64,000 nucleotides of DNA, from contig NC_034413.1 of NCBI RefSeq assembly GCF_002078875.1, positions 58,586,433 through 58,650,432 on the forward strand, read 5' to 3'. The notes under the pieces are model-generated. The model was not told where the DNA came from. It saw only the letters and a list, made by a program, of their open reading frames with translations, and did no database searches. This DNA comes from Numida meleagris. Its lineage: Eukaryota > Chordata > Aves > Galliformes > Numididae. Every line of letters begins with the position of its first letter. The first letter of the stretch is position 1. This document shows, one piece after another, positions 10,373 to 22,900 of the stretch. A program made the translations under genes and the position numbers.

Positions 10373-13300
10373 TATATTGAAGTGTTTGATTCAAGAGCGC
10401 CAGTTTCTATTTTCTTTTGCTCTTGATGTTCTTGTTTTGATATATCATCTTTCTATTGAACAATGACTGATGACTTCTGGTTCTGCCTAATATACAATGT
10501 TTATAAATGAATCAGGAAAGCAACGTTGCACACATTTGCATGAGAAGCTAACCTAATGAAGTTGAACTCATTTTATCTCTGAAATTCGCTATTTAAAGTG
10601 CACTGGTCTTCTATGTAGGATGATGTAAAATGAGCTGAGCTTTGACATTTTTTTAAACTTGGATTTTCCACTGCAGGGAATTCCAGTGTTTACAAATTTC
10701 CTTTGTTACTGAGTAAAACGAAGTTATAGTATCGCAGAATGAGAGGAACGGAGAATTTTTTTGTTTGTTTTTTCTTTTTTTTTTCCCTGTCCCTGAGAAG
10801 ATTAAAACTTTTTTTGTTGTTGTTTTACAATGTAATATAGTTTTAATATAATAAATAGTCCATTTAAAGTTGAAATGAAGAACTTCAGTCATTAAAACAT
10901 TTCAGATCAATTTAAGTTGTGAAATTCCACTATTTTAGAAGTGTTTATTGAGGAAAATCACTTTGTTTTCTCCATTCCTTTTAAAGATTTATGTGCTTGC
11001 GGGTTTTTAAGTAGCGATTTTCATTTAGTCTGCAAACGTCATAGAGCTTGTACCTATCTGCTTAGTCTGTCCATACCAAACAGTTTTAGCAACGTTTGTT
11101 TTATTATATTTTTTACAAATGACTTATTTCTGATACTGTTAATCTTCAAGTAAAGACAACTAATTTAGTCTTTGTCACACTTGGTGTTTTCCAAAACTAT
11201 TCAACCTCAACTTGTGATCTTGTCATGTCTCAAGAGAATCTCACATGATCTTTCTTGACTTAGTCCAGAGATACAGCTTGCTCTAAGGAGGCCTCTGCAG
11301 TGTGTGTGTACATACTTGCATATATGTTTTCATACATACAACTTAAGATATATCATCCTGTATTTCAACAACAAAGAGTGGTGATAAATGTCTGTCATGC
11401 AAAAAGACATTTAACCTAGAGATTCTTTCCATCTTGGAGTTCTGTGATTTCTCTGTGAGCTGCTCTCTTTCTTCCTGCCTCTAACTTAATGAGGTGGAGG
11501 GTATCTGAGAGCTATTTTCAAATACCTACATACTCAAAAGAGTCTGAGTCAGCCAATAAAGGGAATATAAGTTGGCAAACATAACTATGTTGTGATGCGG
11601 CGTATGACATTTTGATCCTGGCCTGTTTTTACCAAAGAAATACTCCCACAATTGTGAAGCTGGACTGCATGAGACATCTGTGGTGTAATTTAAGGGAACT
11701 GGAGCCTTTGATTTGCTTCCTCCTGTGCATGTGGCCCATCTCTGGAGAAGAGGCACCCCATGGACTAGAGGTTACCATAGATCAACAAGACAAAATGGGC
11801 TGGAAATGACCTCTGCCTGGTATCTTGTCTGAGCACTTCCAGTTGCTCTTCTAAGGCTGTTGTAGAGGTTGGGGGTGAGAATGAGGAAATAAAAAGGATA
11901 GGAAGCATGGGAAGGATTCAGTATAAAAGGAGACCGAAAGCATTGGATAAGTTGAAAGGAAAAGTTGAGGGAGGTTAACAGATATCTGAAGAAAGGTTGC
12001 TCAGTTACTCCTGTTTCCATTTTCTTTTATTTCATAATCAAGCTATAATTAAGCTCTCCAGAAGCATATTAAAAATGATTAAAGGAAATGTGTGTCTTCT
12101 GTTTTGTTTTATTAAATTAAGCATTGACTAACGAACTTACAGAACACCATCCTGAAGAGAGGAAGTGAGGCTTTAATCTGAATCATGCAAACCTGTTTCA
12201 CTGTAGACACATCTCTGTTAAATGATCACATCCTTAGTTTTCAGGATTAATCATTCAGCTCAAGTTAAGAAGAATATTTTGTTTCCAACAGAGAGGTACC
12301 TTTTACAGAAATATCTATGAAATGCTCAAGTTAAGCTAACATAAAGGCAACTACTGATTCCATTTGCAGCTGATTTTCATGTGTCACAAGTCTAGAAGGA
12401 TTTCTCCCTCTCCCTCATGAGTAGTTTCAAAACCTCTTCCTGAAAATGTTCTCTAGGAAAGGAAAATGCTAACGAACTTCTCCTATTAAAAAAGGGGGGT
12501 GGGGGGAACTTTCTTAAATTTTATTTTATTTTTAAATGTAACTTCTCATATTTCAAATAAATTAATTGTGAGTTAAAGTAGAAAATAATTTTTATTCTTA
12601 CTCTGGTCTTTTTTGTTCAGGAATATTTTTGATACTATTAATCTTCACATGTATAAAATCATTAAAAAGTTTCAAATTGCCAGCTCTTTAAACATGTAAG
12701 CTGCAAGTTAATAAGAAGCTGGAGAAGACAGAGAAATTACTCCCATGTTTAATTTTCTGGTTTTCACCTACGTGTATATATCTCTGCAGAGGTGAAACTC
12801 TTCTGTATAGTTTTGCTCAGGTGTGTAACTCTATCAAGAGAATTGTTCCTATGGAAAGATTGATCTAGACTTGGGCTTTAAAAACAGAAATCTGCCAAAA
12901 CATGAAAGATTGTTGAACTAAATGTGCAATTAATTTAGCTTGTATTTCTAACTCACACAATACCAGCCATAATTTTTTAACCTCCCCTGCTTTCCCTCTC
13001 TATTCATTGCACATTTAAATTCATTATGGAAAAAATTAGGAAAAAAAATCCCTGATAGTTATTTTTATGATCAAACACCTTTTCCAATTAGTCTTGGCAC
13101 CTCACTATAATCACGATGAATGTTATTAATTCAGCAGTCTACATCCTATTAAAGGTTTCATCACAGTAGTGTGTTCAGGATCTTAATAGCTTTTGCATAT
13201 TAATGCTGCAGCCTGTGGTCTTGTGTTCATTAATGCTGCGTGATAGTGCAGGGTTTGCACTCATACGTGCACATACAAACATGTAAACAGACAATCACAT

Positions 13301-16070
13301 GCAAATCCTGATCAGATGAATTCAAAGCTATGAAAGAGTGTTTTGAACTTAAGTAATTATTTTAAGTAAGATTATGCACTGGAAGTGTTCTCCATATAAT
13401 AAAAGACACAGTGCCATTAGAAATGAGTAGGACATCAGGACAACATAGTGAAAGAAAACAGGAGTGGTATTTGCTAGGCATGGTGCTCATGCATTAGGGA
13501 TCTTTGAGCTTATGGAAATGCACACCTCAGGTATACAACACTGAGGATATTTTAAATAAGAATGATTAAAAACAGGGGCATGGTGCTTGTTGAGAAATCT
13601 TGAAGGTTAGCAGTGATTTGTGGGGCAAAATTTTGGCGAACCACAGGGCTATAGTAACCAGTCTGACAGTCATCCTTGCTTTCTGTTGAGAGCAAAATAA
13701 TAAAAGGTTTGAGCTATCCAGCTTTTGGAGGAGTTCAAATTTTGGCATAAGCTGCATTTTTCTCCCTTAGTAGAAGAGACAGTCTGTGATTAGTTTTTGT
13801 GCCTTGAATTTCTAAGGGTGCAAGGGTAAAGAAGGACATTTTATTATCATTTTTTTCTCACCCCCACCTGAGTGTATTACAGAACACAGTCTTTACTTAT
13901 CTTTTCTCTGGTAAACCTATAGTTTGTCCTTGATTTTCTTGGAAGATAATCTAGACATATTTTTGGAAATTTAAACGATGGACAGTCATTCAATCAGTGA
14001 TGATTTAAATTGTTCAACTAACAAACACCAACATTTAAATGTCTTTATCCTAATATTGATCTCTATTTCCTCTTCTGCAGTATGTTGCATTTTTTTAATC
14101 AGTCATGTTTCTTCTCTCTTCAGATTTTTTAAATATCAGGAGCATCTTCTGCATCTAGATTCCACAAAAGCTCTTGAATGCTCCTGGCAGTTTGGTGCTC
14201 CTCAAGAATGCTTCTTTGTACATCTCTCCAAGGATCCAGCAACACATAGCAAAATATTGAGCTGGGCTTGAGCTGAACTTCCCTTTTCTTCTAAATTGTT
14301 CAGTGTCTTGCTTTTGTGACCCTGAAGCCTTCCCAGTGGCAGATCCAACCACTCCCTTCTGTTTTCTAAAAACAAACTAAAACTAGTATATCCTGAGAAG
14401 GTTACTGCTGAAATTGAGCAGGCTTTGACTTGGGAGGAATGTTGCTCTCACTTCACACCTCAGCCTTCTCCCTGTCTTCCAAAAGGAACATTCTGCAAGA
14501 TCTATTTAGATATTATGCCCTCATCAGAAAGCACATTTAGAGCTTAGCAATGAAATAGTCCTTGTATCACTAATTAAAATTCAGTAGTGAGGTTGTTTAA
14601 TTACTCCCTCCACTGAAAATTCTTACTTTACTTTTCACATTTATTCTGGTAATATTGCATTGAAGAGCTCATCAGACTCTGAAGGAAGGCAACATTTTTT
14701 CTCATGTAGATAATCATTAAACTGACAAATAGTCATGGCACTCTACAGTTATCAATATTAGCACCGCAGACCCATCACTATTAAAGCTCTTTACAGCAGG
14801 GGATTAAAGTGCATAATGGAGTACAAAATGGTGGGAAACAGCTAAGTTTGAGATCCTTTCCTCTTAGCAGCCACCTCAAATCAATTCATACCGAACACTC
14901 CTCCTTCCTGTACAAAAGCAAGATAAACGAGTGCATTTGATGCTGTAAAAAATTAATGGCCTTGTTTGCTTTTTCATTGCGGTTTAGGCTGAAGTGATTT
15001 CCTTTCTTTTTCTTTCATTTTTCTCATTCATGATCTTAAGATTTCAGAACTGATGGATGAATATAACTGTCTGCTTCAGACGGTTTTGAAATTCAGCTTT
15101 CGACTCTCACTCACAGTGATATAAGTGTAGTGGAGGGGAAAATTCCCAAATCATCTTGTTGAATCTTGAGTGAAATAGCTGGTTTGCAGCTGCTCAGGCA
15201 TCTTCTCTGACCTCAGAAAATCACTGCAGGGAGAGACCACCCAATTTCACAGAAATAGGTATACCATCCATAGGCTGCCTCTGAGATCTGTATAAATAAG
15301 CCCTTATAATCAGGTGAAGTTACATGAATGGCTAGCCTTGCTGTACTAGGGAGAAGCAGAACTGCAGCAAATGGAGGTAAAAAAATACCTCCTGCTGTGC
15401 TGATCGTTTCAGGGAGGGTTATAGGGCCGTAAGTGTTGCGGAAGATGAAGGGGAAGTTCAAGAGTGCTCAAGGAGGGTGAGATGGTGCTAAGAGAGGAAT
15501 CTTTGGTGCGCTGTGGATGCAATATCTCATGGCAGGTCTAGGGAGAAGGAGTAGGACAATGTGCATTTTGAAGCCCAGTTTTGTAGTTTTGAAGCAAATG
15601 GGAGGAAGTTAACAATTAGGTAAATATTGCATTTTGGAGCAAGGAGAAAACGGGAATGAAAAGGGGAAAAATGCTATTTCTTCACTAATTGTGTTAGGGA
15701 TCTGGAAGGGTTGCCGAGCTGCCATCACAAAAAATCCTGTATTTGGGAGCGGAAGGTCAATTATTGTGATTACTGTTGAAGAAAATCCAGATTCAGTTTA
15801 TTTTGGTCATATCATATTAGCTCCAGCTCATTTGCTTTCTGAAAAACCCTGAACTAATACCAAGGAAAAGATTGGTTTTTTTGTGTTCACAATAATATGC
15901 CTTTGGGTCTGCTTCCTCAAAAGGCAGAGTTTTAGCTTTGCCTTTGTAAGGCTAGAGTAGCAAAAGCACTGAACAGTACTGCAGTTCAGAGGAAGCCTTT
16001 CTCCCATTACTAATCAGAGAGCTTCACTTTATTCTAAACTCTGACCTCAAAATGAGAAAGAAGTCCCTAG
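10373..16070. other. Unique AT-rich sequence, 5.7 kb
   Basis: No gene or interspersed repeat is recognised. T-rich low-complexity tracts lie at 10756-10794 and 10809-10824, and a G-rich tract lies near 12492-12507. The stretches near 13120-13270 and 14690-14850 have the low-complexity-free, AT-rich, homeodomain-site-like look of conserved regulatory DNA, but this cannot be tested here. Open frames of up to 97 codons have no recognisable family. Confidence 0.45.
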
Positions 16071-16300
16071 CATAGAATGATTAAGGTTGGAAAATACCTC
16101 TAGGATCATCCAGTCCAGCCATCAACCCATCCCCACCATGCACACTAAACCATGTCCTTAAGTACCATATCTCTACGTTTCTTGAACACCTCCAGGTGAC
16201 TCTACCACCTCCCTGGGCTGCCTGTTCCAGTGCCTGACTGCTCTTTTGGAGAAGAATTTTTTCTCAGCATCCAACCTGATGTGCTCTGTGTGGGACTGAA
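16071..16300 (-). mobile_element. CR1 LINE 3' fragment, antisense
   Basis: The plus strand shows the reverse complement of a CR1 end: CATAGAATGATTAAGGTTGG, GATCATCCAGTCCAGCCATC, CCTGGGCTGCCTGTTCCAGT and GAAGAATTTTTTCTCAGCAT. The 3' end is at the left. About 230 bp. Confidence 0.9.
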
Positions 16301-17162
16301 GGGACGTGCGGTGCGATTACTGCCTCCTGCTCTTCTGCACAGCTCCTGTTGCAGTGCTCAGGAGCCTCAGATCTGTGCTCAAGGTGCTGTAGGTAGGTAT
16401 GGCATCATTGCTATGCTGAGTGATGTACTAAACTCAAAAAATTACTTTGAATAAAGAAGGAAATTATGGCAAATTTAGCTGCTCCAGAATATAGCAGCAC
16501 GATAAATAATGTATGGAAATTGAATGTTTCTTTAAGAGATGAAGGAAGGAATGCTGAAGCTTTTGTCAAGCAGTTAATGCTCTCTTTACTTATTATCTTT
16601 GGAGTTTTTAAACATTTTGGCAGTTAGACAAATTCAAATGGAAGAATCTGCTCTATCCTGGAAGAAAGGAACCAGAGATTTGATTTGATCTGAAGTTCCA
16701 GGATGTTAGTTTCATTTTGCAGGTTTTCCTGAAAAATTTGATGCTTTCTGTTGTTTTGTTTTCTTGATATCATTTTATTACAGGACCTGGAGTGTGATAC
16801 ATGCCTTCCATAGGCATTTTTGCCTTTGAAAGGTTTCCTTTGGTATAAAAATTAACCCATTCCTGAATTTTCTGGGGATAGGGCAGGTGAAGCAAAGTTC
16901 ATAGCTTCCAGCAGTCACATCCAGAGCTTATACTTTGAATTTGAGATGTCTTTGTGTAGCAGAAATGCTAAGTCATGGCTTGAACCTGTGATTGAGCACC
17001 TGGTAGGAAGGCAGGGCCAATCCAGGGGAGCACAGGTGCATGCAAAGCACCTGAGTGATGGAAGGGCTGGATCTTTCCTAGATTTCATTTAAGGGCTGGC
17101 AGTGGAGGTCAGGGTATTTTGTTAGACATCCCTGAGGCCTTCTGAAGGTAAGCAGTTTCTTT

Positions 17163-17196
<34 letters not shown>

Positions 17197-17429
17197 CCCT
17201 TATGTCCATGCTGTTGCATTTGAGTAAATCCTCATTTATTGCAACCTAGGATCTTGCTGCTCTGATGTCATTGCTATGCTTTCCACCATGTTATACTTTC
17301 CTTGCCATGATGATTTTGGACTGATATTTACCCAACTTTATTTTTCAGTTCTTTGGGGGAGATAGAGGAATGAGTAAGTGGTAGGAGGTCTACCAGGCTT
17401 ATATATTATCGGCAGCGAAGACTAGGGAC
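16301..17429. other. Unique sequence with a poly-T tract
   Basis: No gene is recognised. A 32-T run is annotated separately at 17165-17196. Confidence 0.45.
17165..17196. repeat. Poly-T tract, 32 T
   Basis: An uninterrupted run of 32 T residues. There is no TTTATT (reverse complement of AATAAA) directly to its right, so it gives no support for a minus-strand retrocopy. Confidence 0.95.
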
Positions 17430-17625
17430 ATGCACAGCTAGATCAGGTTACTCAAGGTCTTATCTAGCCTCACTTTGAAAGTCTGCTGGGGCAGGACATC
17501 AGCCACAGCACTAGGTAACCTGTTCCAATGCTTCACCACTCTCACTGTAAAAGGTTTTATCCTTATTTCTAACCTAAATATACCCTCCTTGAGCTTGAAG
17601 TCATTTCCCCTTAAGGTTCTATTGG
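17430..17625 (-). mobile_element. CR1 LINE fragment, antisense, old
   Basis: A diverged CR1 in reverse orientation. Plus-strand blocks are AGATCAGGTTACTCAAGGTC, ACCTGTTCCAATGCTTCACC, CACTCTCACTGTAAAAGG and GAAGTCATTTCCCCTTAAGG. The terminal tail is missing at the left, so both ends are truncated or decayed. Confidence 0.85.
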
Positions 17626-19430
17626 AAGGGCTTTCTTAGAGGACATGGTGGTAGCCTCAACATCTCGAATTCCTTAAAAAGAATCCATGCTTCCAGTAAA
17701 GTCATTGGCTCTAATGAGATTATGAAGTGCTGTATGGTGAGTGTGGAAGACCAGGGTGAACTTATTGTTCATATTCTTTTTGCCTCTCACTCTGAGTTAC
17801 AAAGGTAATGTGAAATGGAGTTGAAGAAAGCAGAATACTGGAAGGCAGGATTTTAGATGATTGCTCAAATCACCTGTGTCCAGCAGAACACACAACTCAG
17901 ATTTATGTTTTCATCTATGGAGCTGATTTATCTGTAAATCAATGTTGTGCTGGATAAATCACGTAGCAATTATATTATTTATGCTTTCAAATCAAGAGAT
18001 GACTGCTTGCTGTTCCTAACCTTTGTGATGTGTTTTGGGGGATAAATCAAGTGAAAGCTATTTTCCCCAGATTGTATGCTGGTACATCAAGCTAAGCAAG
18101 CCCAGGAATCATTCAATGAATATTGCAGTCTAATAGGCAAGGTCTGAAATACTTCTGTTCAAAAATTATATAGTAGCTTCCCTCCCCAAACCTGACTGAG
18201 GAGAAGGAGCTTACAAAGGTTCCAGACTCTGATTTGTTTTGTCAGGTAACCAAGGATCTCAAGCTCAATTATACTGTATGAGATTTGCTAGAGTATAATC
18301 TTCTTATAAAAAGAGAAAACATCTCTTAGTATTTCTCTAAGTACTGCTCAGAATGCAAGAAGATTTTGCATTTTCTTGTATATTTATTAAAAAATAAAAA
18401 AGAAATCCACACAGAAATCATCAAAATAACCCTATGCTGAGAGCTAGTCTATTTACACTGACAAAGTACAGCTGATTTACAAGGATGTGATTAGTTTTCA
18501 TATTTTCCACCTACAGGTGTCAATGATTGCATGCAAAGCTTCCCTCTGAAAAGGGCCCACCCTCTGAAGCTATATTGAGATATTTAATTTGGAAGTATGG
18601 TGCTGTAATCAGTGACCTCTCAAAATGGTATAAATAGAAGTGACATTTTCCTTGCACTCTGATATGCCTAGCAAAAAAAAAAGCTGATGTCTTTCCAGAA
18701 TCACCCCATTTATTAAAGCCCTGTCCGAGAAATGAAAGGATGCTGAAAATTCAAGGTGTAATGAGATGAGATAATGACAGCTTATATGTGAAAAATAATG
18801 TGGCTTATTGTTTATTTCTATTTTGCATTTTTTAACAGTGGAGTATTATTACCTTTTCTGTGTCATTTTTAGACCAAGAAATTTGTCACTACAAATAGTT
18901 AGCTATTGACTTAGCTCTGAGAAAAGTCCTGTCATTGGAGGGTGGGGAGGAATTATCAACTCAGCTGGTAAAATTGTAAGTGTCCTAATCAGCAGTCCTT
19001 GCAGCTACAGATGTGATGCATCTTTCCCCATGTCAACTGTTTTTTCTTTCAGTATTGAACATACCATCAACACTAACATAGAAGATAAGAGAAATTTCCT
19101 CAGTAGATCATAGCTTGCATCATGAATCTAAGAGTGAAACGTATAGTGCAGAGAAGCCCACATGCTGATTAGGAAAATATTCTGCTTGATCAGTAAGGGG
19201 TACTGAAAAATTAATGTCTACAGAGGATCCAAGGGCTTCAGTGTAATAAACAGCTGTAGCAGAAGTATGTAAGGACATCTCCTGAGTTAGTTAAATAGTA
19301 AGCCTTGTGCTCTTGCAAGCGAAATCTGCATGACCTGAGCTATATTCTTGCTCACATTTTAGAGTAGAGCTGAAGAATATTTTCAAAAACAACTCAAGCA
19401 GTTTTTTTCTTTTATCTTGAGAACATCTGA
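17626..19430. other. Unique AT-rich sequence, no gene recognised
   Basis: No gene or interspersed repeat is recognised in this stretch. Confidence 0.45.
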
Positions 19431-19435
19431 GATGG
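19431..19435. repeat. Target-site duplication, left
   Basis: GATGG directly beside the TGTCA end of the LTR; the identical GATGG follows the LTR at 19966-19970. Confidence 0.85.
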
Positions 19436-19506
19436 TGTCAACGGTTTACAGGCGTTGGGCCCGATTCCGTGACAAAGGGGACGGGGGACCCACGGGCCCA
19501 CACCCC

Positions 19507-19529
19507 GGGGAAAGGGGAAAAGGGTAGGG
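19507..19529 (+). other. Putative G-quadruplex motif in LTR
   Basis: Four G runs separated by short loops: GGGG, AAA, GGGG, AAAA, GGG, TA, GGG. This fits the usual four-run rule. It lies on the strand opposite LTR transcription, near the downstream end of the LTR, so the sense transcript would be C-rich here. Confidence 0.55.
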
Positions 19530-19790
19530 AGATGGCCCTGAGAGCAAAGAACAGCGGCAACAATCTCAGGAGAAACAAACTAATTTACTAAATAAGATAT
19601 CGGAATGCAAAACAACACACAATAATACAATATAATTACAATTTAAGCTGATAAATCCAATACGGAGAGAGAGAATGTCCCAAAATCAAGGTAGGCCTTA
19701 CTCTACTACCGATGATAAGACGGCTGGAGAGTGAGGTGCTGCCAAGACGAGAGATGGCGGAAAAAAGGGATGAAGTCTCGTGATCTGCAA

Positions 19791-19800
19791 GTTTTTATAC
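19791..19800 (-). promoter_or_regulatory. LTR TATA box
   Basis: On the minus strand this reads GTATAAAAAC, a good TATA box in the expected part of the LTR, with transcription expected to start about 25-30 bases further on (near 19765-19770). A promoter in this place would drive leftward transcription into 19.4 kb and beyond. Activity is unknown. Confidence 0.65.
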
Positions 19801-19965
19801 TGTGAGCTTTTATCTTTTCCCTCCAGCTGGAAAATGGTAACGGAGGAGCTGTGACACCTGTGCCGTGGGGACTGTAGTAGTCCTTCTCTTCTGAGAACCA
19901 GGTACATTCACTACATGATGTTATGATGTGGAGTACCAATAACCGAAAATCATAAAACCATGACA

Positions 19966-19970
19966 GATGG
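19966..19970. repeat. Target-site duplication, right
   Basis: GATGG directly after the TGACA end of the LTR, identical to the left copy. Confidence 0.85.
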
Positions 19971-22900
19971 AATGCTGTGTATCTATTTTTAATGGTAAAT
20001 AATGAGCTTTTCAGCTGATGAAAGTTGATTACTGATTTTTGTGCTTCTCCAGCAGAGCTAATAACCACAAACAAGCTCTATCTGAATGTAGATCTCAGAT
20101 TCCCAAACTGTAACGTCTGCCACAGAGAGGTCAATCCTGATAAAGGCAGGTTTCTGTGGGTTTGGTTATGGTGCCTGGCTTCTGCATTCCTTACTAAACC
20201 TTGAGCTCAGATTAAACACTTTCCAGCACATGGGCTATTTCCCTTTCCCTCTCTCCTGGAGATTTTGGCCATTTAATAACATCTGAACTCATATTTCAGT
20301 TTTCTGCGTTGTTTTTTTCCTCCTTGTGAGATAATTATTTTTCCTACAGACGGTTGCTATTTATTTTCAAGTGAAACCTTAATATCATTCAGCCTAATCT
20401 CCTGATATAAAATCTGACTGATACTTGCCAAAGTGCTAAAAAATTATTAGGGAGGCACAGTTGCATGCACAGATGTTACTGGTAGCATTTCCTGAAGAAA
20501 CAGGACTGAATAATTAGTTCTCATTCTTGTGTTGCTTGACCACCCAGTGCCTCAGGCTAATTTAGGTGTTAGAATAGTATACCAGGGCAGAGACTGGGAG
20601 ATGGGGTTGGGGTCAAATCACCACTCTGGGAAATGACTTTTCTCCTTGTATTTCCTTAAAAAGAAAGCAGTGACGTCTGGATGGGAGATGGGGATGGTTA
20701 AAACTATTCATAATAGTAGCTTTGGGGTTTCAAATAGGGAAAACATAACTAAAAACTACAGAACACGTTCCCATATCTTTTTCCTAGTCTTTCCATACTA
20801 CATTTCTTGCTTTTTTCCCACCCTAAGTCTGTATCTGTTACTGAGCTTTCCAGGAAAAAAGTATTCCTTACCCCATTTCCTATTTTGTACCTTTTCTAAA
20901 CAGACTTTTTCTTTTGAATGTGGTTTCCTGATATTCTGGTCCTTGAAACTTTTTGATTTTGTGTGTGTTTTTTAACTTGCCTTCTCTTGTGCTTGTAGTT
21001 TATTGACTTAGTTTGTACAGGCACCAAATATTTTACTGGGTTCACCAACTAGGTCTGCGGTTTTATAAGCTGTCTTGTTGCCGGGTTGTTCTCAGTGGAT
21101 ATAACACTATCAGGTGGGAGGTTGTAAGGATGAAACAGAAAAGAAAGAACTAATAGAGGAACTGGAAAAGGGAGAAGGCATAGGAGGTGGGTCATGTGGC
21201 TAAGTGGAAAGGAAGACTGGTCTTTGTGGAGGACGTGTGTGGTGGTCTGCACAGTAAGGTCTCCCTGCATCACCACGATGTACCAGTGTATGGTTATGGG
21301 TTCAGCTGAATGGCACTGCTAATGGAATCAATTGGTATTTAATCCTTTCCTTTTTGCCAGAGATAGAGCTGGTACTACTTTTGTCACCTTCCTGTAGCAC
21401 TGAAAAAATTTTATGGCAGTTCCTTCCTTCTATCTTTTCTTATCTGGCAGATAACTTGCTCTGCTTGTTATCACCCTGTAACTTTTTTTTTTTTTTGCTC
21501 ACTTGAGCAAAATCTCTTCGTGTTTTCTTTTGCTCTTCACAATCATTTGAGTCCTTTGTTACTTCTCTTCTGAGTTGTGTTGGCAGCTTCTCCTAAATTT
21601 AAATCATCTGTGAATTTAAATAACATGAAATTATTTCTTAATCTGGAATATCAATTACTAAATTAAAAAATCCAGATAGACTCTACTTTCTTCATTACAC
21701 TATACTAAAGCCTGGTGGTAATTAGTTAATGAACCCTTCGATTTTTTTTTCTTCTTAGACCAGATCTGAAAATGAGCATTAGCACAGAGCACATTAGCTT
21801 GGCTGGACCGCTGCTTGGTTAGAAATGGCAAAATGCAAGCGCTAAAGGCACTGGAGTCTCCTGAATCTAAGCTCAGAGAGAACATAACCTGGATTGCTTA
21901 AAGAAAATAGCCCTCCTGATACAGCTCGAGAGCACACTCTGTCTCACTATGAATAAAAAAGTAGTCATCAGTTCACATTTTCTTTAGTGGAGGTTTTACT
22001 AGGGTTAGTCACAGATTAGACTCCTACAAAGCAAGGAGGATGACTGGCAAGACTTTCTTCTATTTGTTTTCTACTTTTTCCTTTGAAACTCCTTCTGATT
22101 TCTTTCAATGTAAAGCACAGGCAGCCACATCAAATTAGAGAATTTGGAATGGGAGGATCAAACAAATCTCAGCAGACTGCAGGACTGAAGAGAAATTACT
22201 TGAAAAGTGAAAACGTTCATGTCTTCTCCTGTCCTTATTCAAAACAATAGCAAAGGTTTTGAGAAAGTCACTAGAGAACATGCAGGTCTGCTCTAGCAAA
22301 TATGTAGTAGTTTGGATTTTGAAGAGCTTTGGCCTAACAGCAGACTTCTGCCACGCACAAAGTGGGACACAGAAATGAAGATATTTGGACATGGCTGAGG
22401 CAGATAGAAGACCCATTGCCACCAGATCTCTGCATCCCCCTTTTCTGTGAACTAATCTCATTCAAGGTTGTGAAGGTGCAGTAGGCTTCGTCTTCTGATA
22501 GAGAAGGAAATCTGTGGAGCTTTGCCTGAATTGTGAGTCTCTGTTTATAGGATGGTGCCATTTTTGTTTCCCTTAGGCTAAGTTTGGAGGATATATTTTC
22601 CAAGTTTTTATATTTAATTCCTGAAGAAATGCTAGAGGTTATACTGTCGATCTCTTGAAGCACCTGATATTACCTGTTTTGAAGGAAAAAAACTGAAGTT
22701 GCCCACTTACTTCCAGCTACAAAGAGAATGTATTTCCATTCAGCCAGTCTTTTATGTTTGTGTTGTAACGTAAATGTTACAAAAATGTAATGTGCATTGT
22801 GACACATGCTAAAGTGTTTCTATGATGCATTTAGATGTTCTGTCTGTGACTTCAAAGCATGCATTTCTTGAATTATTTGTGAAGAAGGAAATGTGTGGTA

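Larger units (their letters stand above)
19436..19965 (-). mobile_element. Solo LTR of an endogenous retrovirus
   Basis: A complete 530-bp LTR lying on the minus strand. It begins TGTCA and ends TGACA (perfect 5-bp terminal inverted repeat) and is flanked by the 5-bp duplication GATGG. No second LTR and no gag, pol or env remnant lies beside it, so the internal part was probably lost by recombination between the two original LTRs. Read on its sense strand it has a TATAAAA box about a third of the way in, followed by a putative start site and a downstream region with a GC-rich end. At least 18 CpG sites survive in 530 bp, far above the surroundings, which points to a fairly recent insertion. 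A 5-bp duplication fits ERVL-like and some other avian ERVs; I do not assign a named family. I see no canonical AATAAA in sense orientation. Confidence 0.88.

Noticed and set aside
12492..12507. G-rich tract as a possible G-quadruplex
   Set aside because: Only two long G runs, too few for a standard intramolecular quadruplex.
17165..17196. 32-T tract as the tail of a minus-strand retrocopy
   Set aside because: No poly(A) signal in the expected position and no coding-like sequence to the right; the next recognisable item is a CR1.
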